A stretch of 64,000 nt of DNA, from positions 558,001 to 622,000 of the forward strand of contig CAJQUW010006771.1 in NCBI GenBank assembly GCA_907163375.1, given 5' to 3'. The number at the start of each line of letters is the position of its first letter. The stretch's first letter is position 1. The DNA comes from Prostheceraeus crozeri (lineage: Eukaryota; Platyhelminthes; Polycladida; Euryleptidae). The position numbers and the translations under genes were made by a program. Shown here piece after piece: positions 29,793 to 41,314 of this stretch. Under the pieces are notes generated by a model. The model did not search any database. It had not been told where the DNA came from and saw only the letters and a program-made list of their open reading frames with translations.

Positions 29793-32120
29793 CAGGGCTG
29801 TGGAGCCGATGCGTTATCTCATCGGCTCCGGCTCCACGACGCTGATGTGAAAGGCTCCGGCTCGGCTCCGGCTCCGGCTTCAAATTCAGGTTCTATCTAT
29901 GCTGGTTATCATGGATCCGTTGAACGGGTTTTTTGGATAACGGTGTGGCCCTCAGAGGCTTGCTACAATCATCAAATTAGTTTTCATTAACAAGCAACGA
30001 CTTAAGTCAATAATAAGAATGATAATAGCCTAATATAATGACAAATAACATACTTGTCATATATTTTTGCATGAATTGACTATCTCTGAAAGATAAAATA
30101 AAGTTATAGCCAGGATTGGTTAAATTAGATAAAGATCTCCCGCACTGACTAAATATAAATTGGCCTAGCCTGCAACCAGTCTACTACGAGGCTACATTAA
30201 ATAAGACCACATGAGTGATGATGATACTAATTAGCCGTCACAGGTGCCGAATAGTAGTATAAACTTTTTAACAAAGCTTGAATATGAAACTGGATAGCGT
30301 ATGCCTCTAAATAGCTTATAGGGCCTGTATCTACTCGAACATGGAAAGGGTATCGGTTATATAGCCAAATATACCGTATCAATAAAGATATCAATTGCTT
30401 TATTGAATATTAAAGTGTATATAGGCTAGCTTAGGTTGTTATTGCCTTTATTCAATAGTCTGTTGGTCCATGAATAATATGATCGGTGGGTAGCCCACGA
30501 CTCATCATCTGTAGAAATTGTAATTTAGATAGGCTCATTGCAGTGTAGGCTAGAAATGTACAATTGAAAATTATACTTAAAAAAATTAAAAATATCTAAT
30601 TTAGGACAAGTTTTGTAATTCTATGCAGCATACTTAATAAGTTAAGGCCTAACTTACATTATATTAATTTCGTATTTTTCATTATGGCGTAAAGTTGCAC
30701 TAAATAATTCATCAATGATTCATGTATATTATTATATTCAATTTATGTATAACACATTACCACTATTCCTCTGATGATGGTTAGGCTGATGAAACTGAAC
30801 TCGGAGTATCACACAGTATGTTGCAGGGTGCTATGCATAATAAAAATTTGACTGCGAGCACCGACCAGAAATCCCATCTACTTTGCTAGCTTTCGAATGC
30901 GTGTGCGGTTTAATGTCACAGACAATAGAAAAGGGAGGTCAAAAGGCGCCTTTTTTTACTGAGAGCGTCTCAGTCTTTTTTTATTGTTTACATATAAGTC
31001 AGCATGATATCAGCATAAAGTGTTGACAGACGGAAAAAATAATAATGAAAATTCTTGAAATCCACAGGTCTATGACATTTGGGGAAATATTATTACACGA
31101 TACGGCTCTTGTGCAGTCCTCCCCCCCCATTTTTTCTCTGGTCAAAAGATGCAGCACCATTGGATGTCCGTTTCAGCATCACCGGTTTGAGTGAAGCATT
31201 CCGTGCTGTTGTAAAAATCTACGTGGGTAATTGCGATGTCATGGTCGAAAACTTCGTCAGCAAGTCAACATTGTAATTTGCCTTCGGGTTTTTCGCATTG
31301 AAATATACCCTTTGAATTTTGAAGTCAAAGGAAATTCATTGTGAATGAGATACCTTTAAAATAATAGGGCGCTACTAGAAGTGGCTGGGTCGCTTATTGC
31401 TATAGCCATGTGAGGACTTGTAGTCAGGTCATTCGTGTGAGTGTGAAGAGTTATCCCTCCAATCAAAATTGATCAAATTGAATAATCGATTGTTTTGAAA
31501 AATGTAGGTGGGGGGACTGCACAAGAGCCTACAATACAATCTAAGGAAATTGGCATTGTCACAGATGCCAGTAGCTTCTGCCAGTAGCCATACCGATAGA
31601 TGATAGCCTACATAGTAACCGTATTAGATTTAAGACATTGCGCAGGAAATGTAGCTATATTATCTCTGCTGACTGAACTGGAAATGTGTACATAAATGAC
31701 TGGCGACTTGTCTCTAGGAATCTACAATCATCTAGTTAGCATGCATATAACAAGTCTTCAAATTAATGGATTTTGGAGAATACGTTGTCAATATGGAAAT
31801 TAGTCTTACGAAACATATGCAATAAAAAAATATTACACATGTGTGTAAATATATAATAAATATAATACAAAAGAAGGCGGCAACTGCAAAGAAAGATATC
31901 GTGGAGGACAGATCATTGGTATACTTAAAAGACATATCTTTAGATTTCAAATGATTTAATTTTTTTATGATGCCAATTAATAACTTTCAAAATTCTAGAT
32001 TTATATCAAAGCTCAAACTATCGGAGCCGGAGCCTTTGTGATAAATCGGCTCCGGCTCCGACCAAAACCATCGGCTCCTTAAGGCTCCGGCTCCAGCTCG
32101 GCTCCGGCTCCACAGCCCTG
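29793..32120. mobile_element. hAT-type element nested in the previous one, CAGGGCTGTGGAGCC ends
   Basis: Left end CAGGGCTGTGGAGCC and right end GGCTCCACAGCCCTG are inverted copies, with GGCTCC-rich subterminal repeats at both ends. Flanks CTGACAAA (29785-29792) and CTGAAAAA (32121-32128) match 7 of 8. The sibling copy at about 41985-42010 carries the uninterrupted sequence, an empty site that confirms the junction. The interior is AT-rich and non-coding and contains a further small foldback (31104-31529). Confidence 0.9.
31104..31529. repeat. Small TIR element, 426 bp
   Basis: GGCTCTTGTGCAGTCC at 31104 is answered by GGACTGCACAAGAGCC ending at 31529. A run of C's lies just inside the left end and a run of G's inside the right, so the inverted repeat extends to about 24 bp. 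No certain target duplication is visible. It is a MITE-like unit within the nested hAT. Confidence 0.8.
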
Positions 32121-33399
32121 CTGAAAAATATCTGAAATTCACTTAGAGAAATCTGAAATCCATTTAATATCTGATATTCAGTTGGAAAGATCTGAAATAG
32201 ACATGGAAAGGGTGCAGTTGGTTCCAAAAGTTAACATGCAGGGATGATAGAGAAGTTCTCGGCCTTTGAATGTTACATTGTCTTTTCAAACGACTGCAAC
32301 AAGTCTCCAAAACAAAGGCAAAAACGTCAATCACCGAAAAAAAATTTCAAAATTTTCCATTGGAAAATTTTCCGGAAAATTTTGAAAAAATTGGAAAATT
32401 TTCCGGAAAATTTTCTGGAAAATTTTCTGGAAAATTTTCCATTTGCATCACTAATTACCACCCAAGTGGTCATAAACAGTTAATATATCGAGAAGAAGCT
32501 TATTATGTAGATCTTATTCCAAGAAATGAGAAGACGTTGGTGAAGAAGATTGTGATTAAGCCAAGAAAGACAAACATGACTCCTGAAACATTATTGAAGA
32601 AGTTTAATTATCTCCTTCGAGTTGATGGTAAACAAGTGGCAACATTGACTTATATCAAATCATCTAATCATATTGCAATAAGTAAATTAAATGTTGATGA
32701 TCTAGTATTAGTTTGTTCAAAAGATTTTCATCAGTTTTTACGACATCGTTCTGCAGGTGTTCATGGAAAATTTGGTATGCAACATTTACCATGTGAAAGG
32801 TCAAATCAATTTGATACAGAATGGACCGTATCTTTATACAGAAAGCGTATAGAGCCTTTAGGTGGTATCTTGCATAAAACAAGAGTGTTGATGCCTCGCA
32901 TTATTACTTCAGTTAAATTGGTTGTAGATTATTTAAATGAAGTGATTAATGAGCAACATATTTCAATTTCTGAAAAAGAAGGTGCTTTGTCTCTCACTAT
33001 AAGTGGAAAAGGTATTGAACTAATTATGGATAAAACTCTAATGGACATTTTGGGTTTTGATCGAAATATCTTTAAAAGTGGTACTGTAACCAAAGTTAGC
33101 GCAGACATGTCGCTATTGCGTCGTATTAACTATTTTCAGATATATTCCAATATTGGTGAAGATGTACGTGTGGGAGATGTTGAAGCTCCATTGCTAGTAA
33201 TGATACCATACCAGCCAAAAAGCTGCAGTATTTTATCTGAGCATACTTTCAAGAAAGTGCATTATACAAAGCTGAAATCAAACTACATCCCAAAAATTGA
33301 TTTGCAATTCATGACGATGCTGGTGCGTTGATTCCTTTTCATAAAGATGCTGTAACAAGTATCACACTCCATTTCCGAATGAAGAGTTAATGCAAAAGT

Positions 33400-34955
33400 A
33401 TGCTAATATATTTTTCCAATGTGATTAGTATGGAAAGTGAAAATGGAGATTTGTTTCTAATTTACTTACCCAGTAATGCTTCTATGAATAAATTTCCTAA
33501 TAATAAACCATCAGACTTTCGAGTAGAATTAAATCGCTCACTACATCTAGAAGGTGAATGGGAAGTAGGTGTTTCCAGCATTTGCTATGATAGCAATATT
33601 CAGAATGTGAATGATTTGGAAGAAATGATATTGACTCCTCGCACCCATGATGGAATAACGATGAATAATGCTTTCCAGTTCCAATACAATTTAACGTCAG
33701 ATGGAAAGTGTAACTATGAATGGATTCAGATAAAATCAGATTATTATGGTCCATTTGGGGATGAGAAAATTATTAAGGCATTCAATAGTGGTAATACCTC
33801 CATCATGAAGAATAAGGATCAGAAAGTTTATGAGTTTGCTATCATGGCTGATACATTGGAGTGGGAGACAGTTCCTTCGCTTTCATTCTTTTACTAAGGT
33901 CTTACACTGAGGTTGGATAATGAATTCTATCCACATCTTGGTTTTGGCCGTGGACTACATCTAGCGTCAATTGCTACTGCAAATGTTAAAAAAGTTTATT
34001 CAAATCGAATCAACAAATTTCATTATAAATTTAAAATATTTGATGAAGATGTTGTAGAATGTGAAGAACGCATCATTTTGAAAAAGCGTGGTGTTCAACC
34101 TTTATCACTTATTGAGTTAGTAAAACGATGGAATGAGACTGTGGGTAAGAAGTATGGAGAAAAAATTATGGCGGACAAAAATAAGTTGATCATTCAGAAA
34201 TATAATGACAAACTTACAGTTTATTTCTCTCCAACCTTGCGTCATTTTGTAAGACATCATACACCTATTATTGGAAGCGGTTTGGTTTATGCTTCTCATG
34301 AATATCACACTAAAGCTGATTCAGTTAATGATGAATGGTGGGTGGATATCTATGGTGATCGCATCAAGAAAATTTACCAGTCTTATCAAGAATCTAAAGT
34401 TGCTATCAATATAATGCCGCGTCTATATCATACAGTTGAAAGCTTCATTCATGTAATAAATCCCTATATACAACAGAAGTTGAAGCATGTGATGAAAAGT
34501 AAATATGATATAAAGACACACCACATTTCGTTTTCAATTGAAAATCAACGCGTTGTTCTGAAACTGGGTGATGACATTCAATGTCAATTGAGTAAAAATT
34601 TGAAAAACTCTTTGGTTTTTCAATGCTACAAAATATGTTTACTGCTGCGCATACGATTGGTATAGAAACACCAATGACATTTGATAAACATGAACAACAC
34701 CTCTACATTCAAGGTGATTTGATTCTACCTATTTCTGTTGGCGAGGAAAAAGAACACATTTTACTTGATTTCATTCATGATAAGGATGCTTTATATGGAA
34801 TTGTCGAGAAGATGTTTCAACCTATTTTCTACCATCCTGTTATCAAACAAACTATACCATCTATTTCTATCAAAATTACAAATGGTCTACATGAGTGCAT
34901 CCATGTCAAAGTGACTAAATCCCTCGCAACTTTAGTGTTTCGGAAAACAAAGTGA
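33400..34955 (+). pseudogene. Penton-like virion protein 2 (paralogue), broken
   Basis: It starts with a Polinton-type virion N-terminus, LFLIYLPSNASMNKFPNNKP, followed by HLEGEWEVGVSSICYDSNI. This parallels the QLNGEWEVGV segment of the neighbouring gene. Downstream pieces (33913-34665 and 34623-34955) carry the second-domain features also seen in paralogue 1, such as FSPTLRHFVRHHTP and INIMPRLYHTVESFIHVI. It has roughly two breaks. Two tandem penton-like genes may form different vertex or attachment proteins. An AATAAA at about 34977-34983 follows the end. Confidence 0.6.
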
Positions 34956-35339
34956 AGTCATTGTAAAATTTTATTGAAATAAAAATATGTGTATGAAAAA
35001 GTCTCTTCACAGATATATGGGGAATGGGCTGACTGTAGGCATATATTGCAGGAAGTGCAATCTAAAGCGATACATAAAACAACAATGAATGTCAACAAAA
35101 GCATCATCAAAATACTGATTTGAGACTGAATCTATTTGCACATCTCCTGAATGTGGTAGTGTGAGTTTAATTCTTTTGGTTAGTGATATGTTTATATCAG
35201 GATGACCATGTGGAAGAGATATGTTATGCCCTTTCCAACACCTCTTATCTTACCACGCTGAAAGTGCTCGCTTTCTAAATGTATGAGTTTTTACCTCATG
35301 CGTCTTTGATTTTAAGATGGTCATGTTGACAAACGTTAC

Positions 35340-38300
35340 ACACGTATTTTCAAAGGCCTTCTGATAGACCCTGTTTCATATTTACAACAATCGATTTAGA
35401 TATGCCTTTTGCGCGCTTAATACTGTCACTTGAGTCTTTTGGTTTCATAGAATGCATTTTAGGACGAAGAAGAATCATTTCCTTAATTTCTTTTCCTGCC
35501 ATTTCATTTTTGAAGCACCCTAATTTTGCTTTATTTTTAGTAGAGTATAGTGGGTGATCTGTAGGATAAGTTGACGTATCAAAATAATTTTCTAAAGATT
35601 TTCCTATTTCATTGAAGTCTAACTCTTTCTGAGCAGCGATACTTAAAAAGAAACTGTCTCTATCACCACCCAGCAAACGCACGTCTTCAATTAGAGGACA
35701 TGGTTTTAATATTCTTTAGAAGAGTTGATACATTTCAAGCTTGGAATAATCTAATACAGCTTGTCCAATGTAGATGGCCTTGCACAACTCTACTTCTGAT
35801 TTTATCATTTTAACACCAACCAACTCATCATCTATAATATCTCTATCAATAAAGAGAGGTGATGCCGCTAACTTTTGGAATTTATCATTATGATTCACAA
35901 GTTTATAGTTTATACGTTTTCTAACATCCTCCATCGTCTTACCAAAAAGACTATTATTCTTATATTTATAAAAATCCTTTTCAAAATTATTTTGGGCTAG
36001 TGCACGTTTCTGGCTGTTACTATCAATATATGGTTTCAGAAAGGCTTTCTGTCTAAATTTGATAATGCGGTGAACCGTTTTTAAAATCATGCCCATTTCT
36101 AAATAAAATTTTCAGATGGAAAGGTAGACTAGATAATTTTCTTTATCAAATTGAGAAAGCAAAAGTATGCGACAAGGCTTATACTTGGGCTGTCCACTCC
36201 CTTCTGAATCTTTATGAAATTGTTTCATAAAGTCCAAAAACATATCTTCAGTCACTTCACCTGATTCGGGCGCAAGTGGAAAATCCACAGTTTTATTTTT
36301 AATACTATTTGGATAGATAAGATCTACCTCAAAATAATATCCCCAATCACCATCATCTGGAATAGCTAGTATGTTTGAAGGATTGGAGAAATGTTGAATT
36401 TCACTATCACCTAGCCAGCTAAACTCAGAGTGAAGTAGAGGTTTGGATAGTGAACTACCATATAAATTATTCTGGTCATAGTACTTTAGAGGAATCTGAT
36501 CATCATCTACTATTTTTGATTTTATTTGATGTCTATTTACAAATGTGAGACCACCGCGAATTCCTCGCTCAAATAAATTGTACATCTCTGGATCTTGTAA
36601 AAGATGGATGCTCTCTCCAGTCATTTTAAAAGCAGACTGGAATGACATGGCTGGAAGACTGACAAAGTGGATAGGGTGTAATTTATCTTCTTCTAATGTC
36701 ACTCGCCGAAACTCCTGAAATACATCAGCCAGCAAAAATACATCTAAGTTTAGATAGGCAATCATATAATCGCTAAACGTTTGACAGTCAAATTTTGTCC
36801 ATGCAACTTGAGCATGATTGTAATCTTCTACCCTACATTCTATACCAGTCAAATCATTTTTAAATTTATCTATTGATGGAAGAGAAGTCTCACTAAGTTT
36901 AGAAATGTTATGAAAGTATGCATATGGAAACACTCCTTTGCGTGTGATGACTTCATCCGTCAAGTTGGGATATTGTTTCTTCAAATTTTAAGTTAATGGA
37001 AGAAACTTAAGATTTTGAACGAGAGATGCTAGTGATGAAGTCATGAATTGATAGGAATCTAAAAATTTTATATCAAAGTAGACTGTCTTATTTTCTTTAG
37101 TCTTATCAACTGGTACTTTTGCTGTCATGGACATAAATTTTTCCCTCGTTTTAGCTATAACATTCATCAACCATCCCTTCATTTTTCCTAACCCCCCTTT
37201 TATTATCATATGGCTGTCATAGCCTCTGAAGTTATGAAACATTACGGGTAGAGTGCGCCGCTTCATTCTTAGAGAAAAATTGCATCTTGAACACAGTGCG
37301 TTTCTAAATTTGCCAGTGATGTGATCATGGTCACGCACTTTCTTAATTTTACCCTCATCAAACGTTTTATTACATTTTGAGCAGACTTTACAACTTTCAA
37401 ATTTTACCTGATCATCTGCTGTCATATTTAATGATCTGTGATAGAGTTCACTATCATATTTTTGTTGAAATTTACTAGCACTTTCCAGGAATTGCAAGAA
37501 TTTGTGTATACAATCCTCACCTTGCCAGACGTGCATTTTATCATTTTTATTTTGGAAATGATTATGCCATACCTCATAACAGGATATGGCTGCTGGCTTG
37601 TGGATGTTATCATCAATATAGCATTCGATGTCAGCATAGATGACACGAAGAGGACTTAATTCACTACCATTCTCTCTATATGAAAAGATTTTATCTTTGG
37701 GCATGCGTTCCATTTGCAATTTACCTCGCTTACACCATTCATAATGTTTTTGAAACTTATCTTTTGACCAGAAGGATCTCATACAACGATCACATATGAA
37801 ATGCTCCCCCCTTTTGGATGTTAAGTGGGAATATAGTCGATGAATATTTGGAATACCGCAGTAATGCCATTGTTGACTGCTATCCTCATATACCAACAAG
37901 AGGTTGACAACGCGATCATAAGTTGATGAACGTTTGTTGTAGCGTACACCTTTAAGTCCTTTTTGCCAGACATGAACAACTATTTTAATTTCATTTAATT
38001 TTTCAAATTTCTTTATATCTTTCAATTTCATATCTTCACTATTACAGTCATCAAATTTCAATTCATTCTCACATGGATGATATTTGATTTTGCGGAAACG
38101 GTTGTTCTGTACATCATGATAGTGGAGAATGGATAAAACCGCATACTTAAAACAGTGCGATTCACAATCTATAGAAATGACTGCTTTCTTATCTTTTAAC
38201 GTCTTTGGAAGATTGAAGGAGCCTCGTCTACTGTAATTTTCTAATAGAGTAATTTTAAACATGGCAGATTCTACACCATCAAAAATCAAACCTCTATCGC

Positions 38301-39099
38301 GCTCGTTAAATTTATCAATATTTGATTTCAGCCCTTGAATGTGAAAATTTAACCATATTTCTTTATCTACCAGCTCTGTAGCAGGAGAGGAGGGTATGTG
38401 AAACTCCAACTGCACTATTTCGCCAGTATAATGATCAACTTTAGCATATTTTATTTTAAAATGGATGAGCCCTTATATTCTAAAGTTGTCTAAATTTCTA
38501 AAGAGCGCATCTATTAATATTGAATTTTGATGAAACCACTCCGGAAAATCAGCAATGGCTTCTGAGGATTCCATCTGGTAATTTCTCACTACATTATTAA
38601 GCGACACTTCAGTGAGACGGATAGAGGAGGTGCTGTTACTATAACTATCATTTGCATGCGTGTGGTGAAGTCTATGTGAAGGTAATTCAAAACGTGTTTC
38701 AAAAGATTGAGTGCAAAAGTCGCAAGTAAAGGAGACATGTTGAATAGAATCATCCTCACCTCGGGAGATTGATGATGTCTTGGGTTGACATATACGTTGT
38801 CTGATGTGCCGGGCGAGATCACGCTTCCTTGTAAAGATGTGACCACAATCAGCACATTCCCGCTCATTAGATTCCCGCGACTGTCCGCTTGAACTGGTAC
38901 TAACATCACCTGAAAGAGAAATCATACTATCATCTCTATTAAAGTTATAGTTTATTGTTACAACCTACCTTCACTTAACAGCTCTAAAGTTTCCTCGAGA
39001 AGGGAGCGATTTGCTGATGAAGTAGATGGCTGAAATTGAGAAAGATGCTATTAACCAAACGTTGGAGGGAGATGAGTGAAGAAATCTTCAACTTACCAT
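35340..39099 (-). pseudogene. Protein-primed B-family DNA polymerase (PolB), spliced, broken
   Basis: Exonuclease motifs are YADIECYIDD (about 37635), HNFRGYDSHMI (about 37200) and YLNLDVFLLADVF (about 36750). Polymerase motifs are YYDQNNLYGSSLSKP (about 36475), NNSLFGKTMEDVRKR (about 35960) and GGDRDSFFLS (about 35665). Upstream are two C2H2 fingers (CADCGHIFTRKRDLARH and CDFCTQSFETRFELPSH, 38650-38860) and a further finger CDRCMRSFWSKDKFQKHYEW (about 37770). All of this fits Polinton PolB. The start codon (39097-39099) is followed at once by GTAAGT. Exon 2 is 38969-39029, and a second intron ends at 38910, with consistent phase. About three breaks are present in the body. It would replicate the element from its ends. 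Confidence 0.9.
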
Positions 39100-39220
39100 T
39101 TCAACGAAAACATGTTTAAGTATGATACTTCAATGCTAGAAAATTGCATAGTTTATCAAAATAGAGACTTCACTTATTCTCAATACGTATCAAATATAGA
39201 ATGAAAAATAAGTCTGTTTC

Positions 39221-39235
39221 CCCCCTTTTATATAC
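39221..39235 (-). promoter_or_regulatory. TATA box of the PolB transcript
   Basis: GTATATAAAAGGGGG reads leftward about 125 bp before the PolB ATG. An upstream CCAAT (in GAGCCAATGAATG, about 39248-39256) completes a classical eukaryotic-type promoter. Confidence 0.65.
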
Positions 39236-39330
39236 TCTCATACTCGGCATTCATTGGCTCTTCATTTGGTTGGCTACTTACTTGTACTTAAGCACTAAGA
39301 AATTAAGTTTATAGCATACAATTTGAAGTC

Positions 39331-39729
39331 ATGAATTCGCCAACAGCAACTCTCTCCGTGGACACATCAACTTGCCCTCCCGCTCCAAAGAAGGTGAAGT
39401 TGGAGAAGAAGAAAACAGTTGAGGATATTCCAAGTTTGGAGTATCCGTCTCTGACTGAGAAAGAGGAGATGGAAATGGTGTATGTGAGGTGGAAGTACCT
39501 ACTATACAACAAGGAGGATGTGTCGAAGGAGGAGGATATCAGTCTTATCCATGACATACGGAGATGGTACAGCCCATCGTCTCAACCCAGGAACGAGATT
39601 GAATGGGACTATGTATTTGGTGTATTGGCTGCAGCCGAGGAAAGACTGCGACAGCTGAAATGTGACTGCAGTAACTGCGAATCGCTGTGGGACAATATTA
39701 GTACTGAAGAACTTCTAAATTATTTGTAG
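39331..39729 (+). CDS. Polinton accessory protein with SV40-like nuclear signal, 132 aa
   Basis: Residues 16-28 read CPPAPKKVKLEKKK, close to classical nuclear localisation signals. The rest is acidic and helical, with a C-terminal CDCSNCESLWDN that might bind zinc. No family is recognised. It is divergent from PolB, with about 230 bp between the starts, and belongs to the right-hand block of small genes. A nuclear early regulatory role is a guess from the signal. Confidence 0.55.
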   Translation: MNSPTATLSVDTSTCPPAPKKVKLEKKKTVEDIPSLEYPSLTEKEEMEMVYVRWKYLLYNKEDVSKEEDISLIHDIRRWYSPSSQPRNEIEWDYVFGVLAAAEERLRQLKCDCSNCESLWDNISTEELLNYL

Positions 39730-39956
39730 TTTCTGAATATATTTTTCATTTGTTATATCTGTCTGTTTTCACTTATTTCTGGGTAATGTAGTCATCAACA
39801 TCATAGTGAAAATCTAATCATTTGACAGCTCAGTATAAATCATAGCAGCTGATGTTAGACACCATCTTTTTTCCTAAATACTACCTCAATCACTGCTGAG
39901 ATTGGTATATCTTGCAAACTTCTGACTTAAACAGTCTTTATCTAAATTAGAGTGAT

Positions 39957-40003
39957 TCTGATTGGCTGTCGAGGAAAGTATTGTTGAATATCCTATATAA
40001 ATC
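39957..40003 (+). promoter_or_regulatory. Promoter of the 40053 ORF: inverted CCAAT plus TATA
   Basis: ATTGGCTG (inverted CCAAT) lies at about 39960 and CCTATATAAATC at about 39992-40003, some 50 bp before the ATG at 40053. The layout matches the other Polinton promoters here. Confidence 0.6.
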
Positions 40004-40052
40004 ATAAGATTGTAGCACTTCTCATTCACATCATACGATCGAACAGGCTAGT

Positions 40053-40328
40053 ATGGCAAATTCTTCGGAAGCCTTAAATATTTTCCACAAAATTTTCGAA
40101 GTTGTCGATGAATGGGACGAGGATATGAACAGTGGCAATAAACCCAAAATCGCCAATGACGAGGAGAAGAGCTGTAGCAAAAGTGAAATCACCCAAGTTG
40201 TATGGAGTGAGGGCGAGTTCACACCGAAGACGACGCGACTCAGAAGAGTGCCAAATGCACCAAAGCGAGTGGTATATTACAGGATTTATAATGACTTGAA
40301 ACCAGTCCCACTGAACTTTGATAAATAA
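40053..40328 (+). CDS. Small Polinton accessory protein, 91 aa
   Basis: Not recognised. The N-terminal half is acidic (FEVVDEWDEDMNSGNK). The C-terminal half is basic and proline-containing (RRVPNAPKRVVYYRIYND). The frame is whole, has its own TATA promoter and ends with the stop inside an AATAAA-like context (GATAAATAAATC), so a very short 3' UTR is likely. Confidence 0.55.
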   Translation: MANSSEALNIFHKIFEVVDEWDEDMNSGNKPKIANDEEKSCSKSEITQVVWSEGEFTPKTTRLRRVPNAPKRVVYYRIYNDLKPVPLNFDK

Positions 40329-40400
40329 ATCTAAAGAACTACATGTCTTTGTTTTGCAATGTATTGATCTAGAAATGGAAATAAAGGGAGGAATTTAGAT

Positions 40401-40565
40401 ATGGGGCTTATTGTATACATGGTTGCGAATGTCATCACATTTATTATCGGTCTACTTTTCTATCAAAAGCAATCAAAAGAGATCGCATCATTAGTAAAGA
40501 GAGAAGATGTATATGTTTGCGTGTGGCGCAAGAGTGCCCTCCCATATCATCCCTTCATCATTTAG
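40401..40565 (+). CDS. Small single-pass membrane protein, 54 aa
   Basis: The frame starts MGLIVYMVANVITFIIGLLF, a clear transmembrane helix of about 20 residues at the extreme N-terminus. A short polar cytoplasmic-type tail with QKQSKEIASLVKRED follows. It is too short for most gene callers. Small membrane proteins are found in virus-like elements, but no specific match is known to me. It lies 70 bp after the preceding ORF on the same strand. Confidence 0.45.
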   Translation: MGLIVYMVANVITFIIGLLFYQKQSKEIASLVKREDVYVCVWRKSALPYHPFII

Positions 40566-40914
40566 CCTCAACAATAGAGACAGTTTTTAAGAGAACTCAT
40601 GATTCATTCTCAGATAACGTATGCAATGGAGAATTTAAAAAAGTAACCTGCGGCAGATAGCTAAGACTCAACCGATTGGCGTTCAAAGTGCTACGTTGAG
40701 CGAAGAGACCACGACGACCGTTGGAAAGTCGGATTAAGGTAAGTCTCAAGCCCTTGCCACACTCATCACTACGATATCATCCGCTGTCTCAAGAGAGATC
40801 GCCCACCAACAGGAAGAATTATACCGAAGTTCTCCGTGCCATGCAACGTTAAAGTTGACTGATAGCAGATACAACATTATGACTATATTTTTTATATTCG
40901 TGTGATAGATTCAG
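40566..40914. other. Intergenic stretch with possible short coding pieces
   Basis: A rightward frame with QPIGVQSATLSEETTTTVGK (about 40674-40736) and another with ITTISSAVSREIAHQQEELY (about 40764-40825) look mildly protein-like, separated by a GTAAGT. I cannot assign a gene. Confidence 0.3.
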
Positions 40915-41013
40915 TCAGACCATAAAGTCTGTCCAGGGCAAACCACGAGGAGGTACTATCACATTTTGCCCCTTGTGGTCTCTTAAAGACCGATGGTTCG
41001 TTCTCGGATACAT
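40915..41013 (-). CDS. Short ORF with GQNVIVPPRGLPWTDF motif (copy 2)
   Basis: A 32-aa frame contains the motif that recurs at 41361-41435. The two regions are direct repeats of about 105 bp (40902-41010 and 41366-41470), with changes that mostly preserve the peptide. It lies just downstream of the 41016-41279 gene. Unknown family. Confidence 0.4.
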   Translation of the reverse strand: MYPRTNHRSLRDHKGQNVIVPPRGLPWTDFMV

Positions 41014-41015
41014 GT

Positions 41016-41279
41016 CTAGATTTGACCGATTCCGCTGAGAGAGACTTTTAATCTCTCTATGTCAGCGGCATCGACCTCCTCTACTTCCATCCGACTGTCA
41101 GAGGGCGGAATATATCTCCACTCTGTTGAATCGGCATCATCGGTAACCGATGAGCCGATTCGAGCAACATTGTTATGGACTCGCTCTCGCTCCTCCATCT
41201 CTGAAAACTCAATAAATAAATTTCTCGGTCTAAGCCGAGTCTTGTCAGGAGAGCTGACTGTCGTCTTAGGTGTGTTCAT
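41016..41279 (-). CDS. Small acidic Polinton accessory protein, 87 aa
   Basis: Not recognised. It opens with a basic Thr/Arg-rich region (TRLRPRNLF) and ends in an acidic helix (MEVEEVDAADIERLKVSLSG). A TATA box (GGGTATATAAACC, 41315-41327, leftward) stands about 36 bp before the start, so it is likely a real gene with a short leader. Confidence 0.5.
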   Translation of the reverse strand: MNTPKTTVSSPDKTRLRPRNLFIEFSEMEERERVHNNVARIGSSVTDDADSTEWRYIPPSDSRMEVEEVDAADIERLKVSLSGIGQI

Positions 41280-41314
41280 GATGGAGTATAGAATGAAAAT
41301 GAAAGTGAGGTAAT

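Larger units (their letters stand above)
28853..32453. mobile_element. hAT-type non-autonomous element in the penton-like gene (3.6 kb)
   Basis: The ends are TAGTGATGAAAATTTTCC and, inverted, the same start with a small difference (GGAAAATTTTCCATTTGCATCACTA region). The exact 8-bp duplication ATTACCAC lies at 28845-28852 and 32454-32461. Both subterminal regions are dense in GGAAAATTTTCC palindromes. Without the nested element at 29793-32120 the unit is about 1.27 kb, matching copy A at 41720-42909. No transposase was found. A shared 64-codon frame at 28945-29139 (-) is also found at 42660-42854 (+), but looks incidental. Confidence 0.93.
28379..33331 (+). pseudogene. Penton-like virion protein 1, split by a hAT insertion
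   Basis: The left part (28379-28852) begins MKMSFYHILLSN and contains QLNGEWEVGVTQLVHSN, the N-terminal strand motif of a Polinton protein family usually read as penton or minor capsid. The right part (32454-33331) continues as a second domain with CSKDFHQFLRHRS and MPRIITSVKLVVDYLNEVI. Between them lies a complete hAT element (28853-32453) flanked by an 8-bp duplication of the gene's own sequence (ATTACCAC). It starts divergently from the PC4-like genes with almost no space between them. A paralogue follows at 33400. The function as capsid vertex protein is inferred from family and context. Confidence 0.65.
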
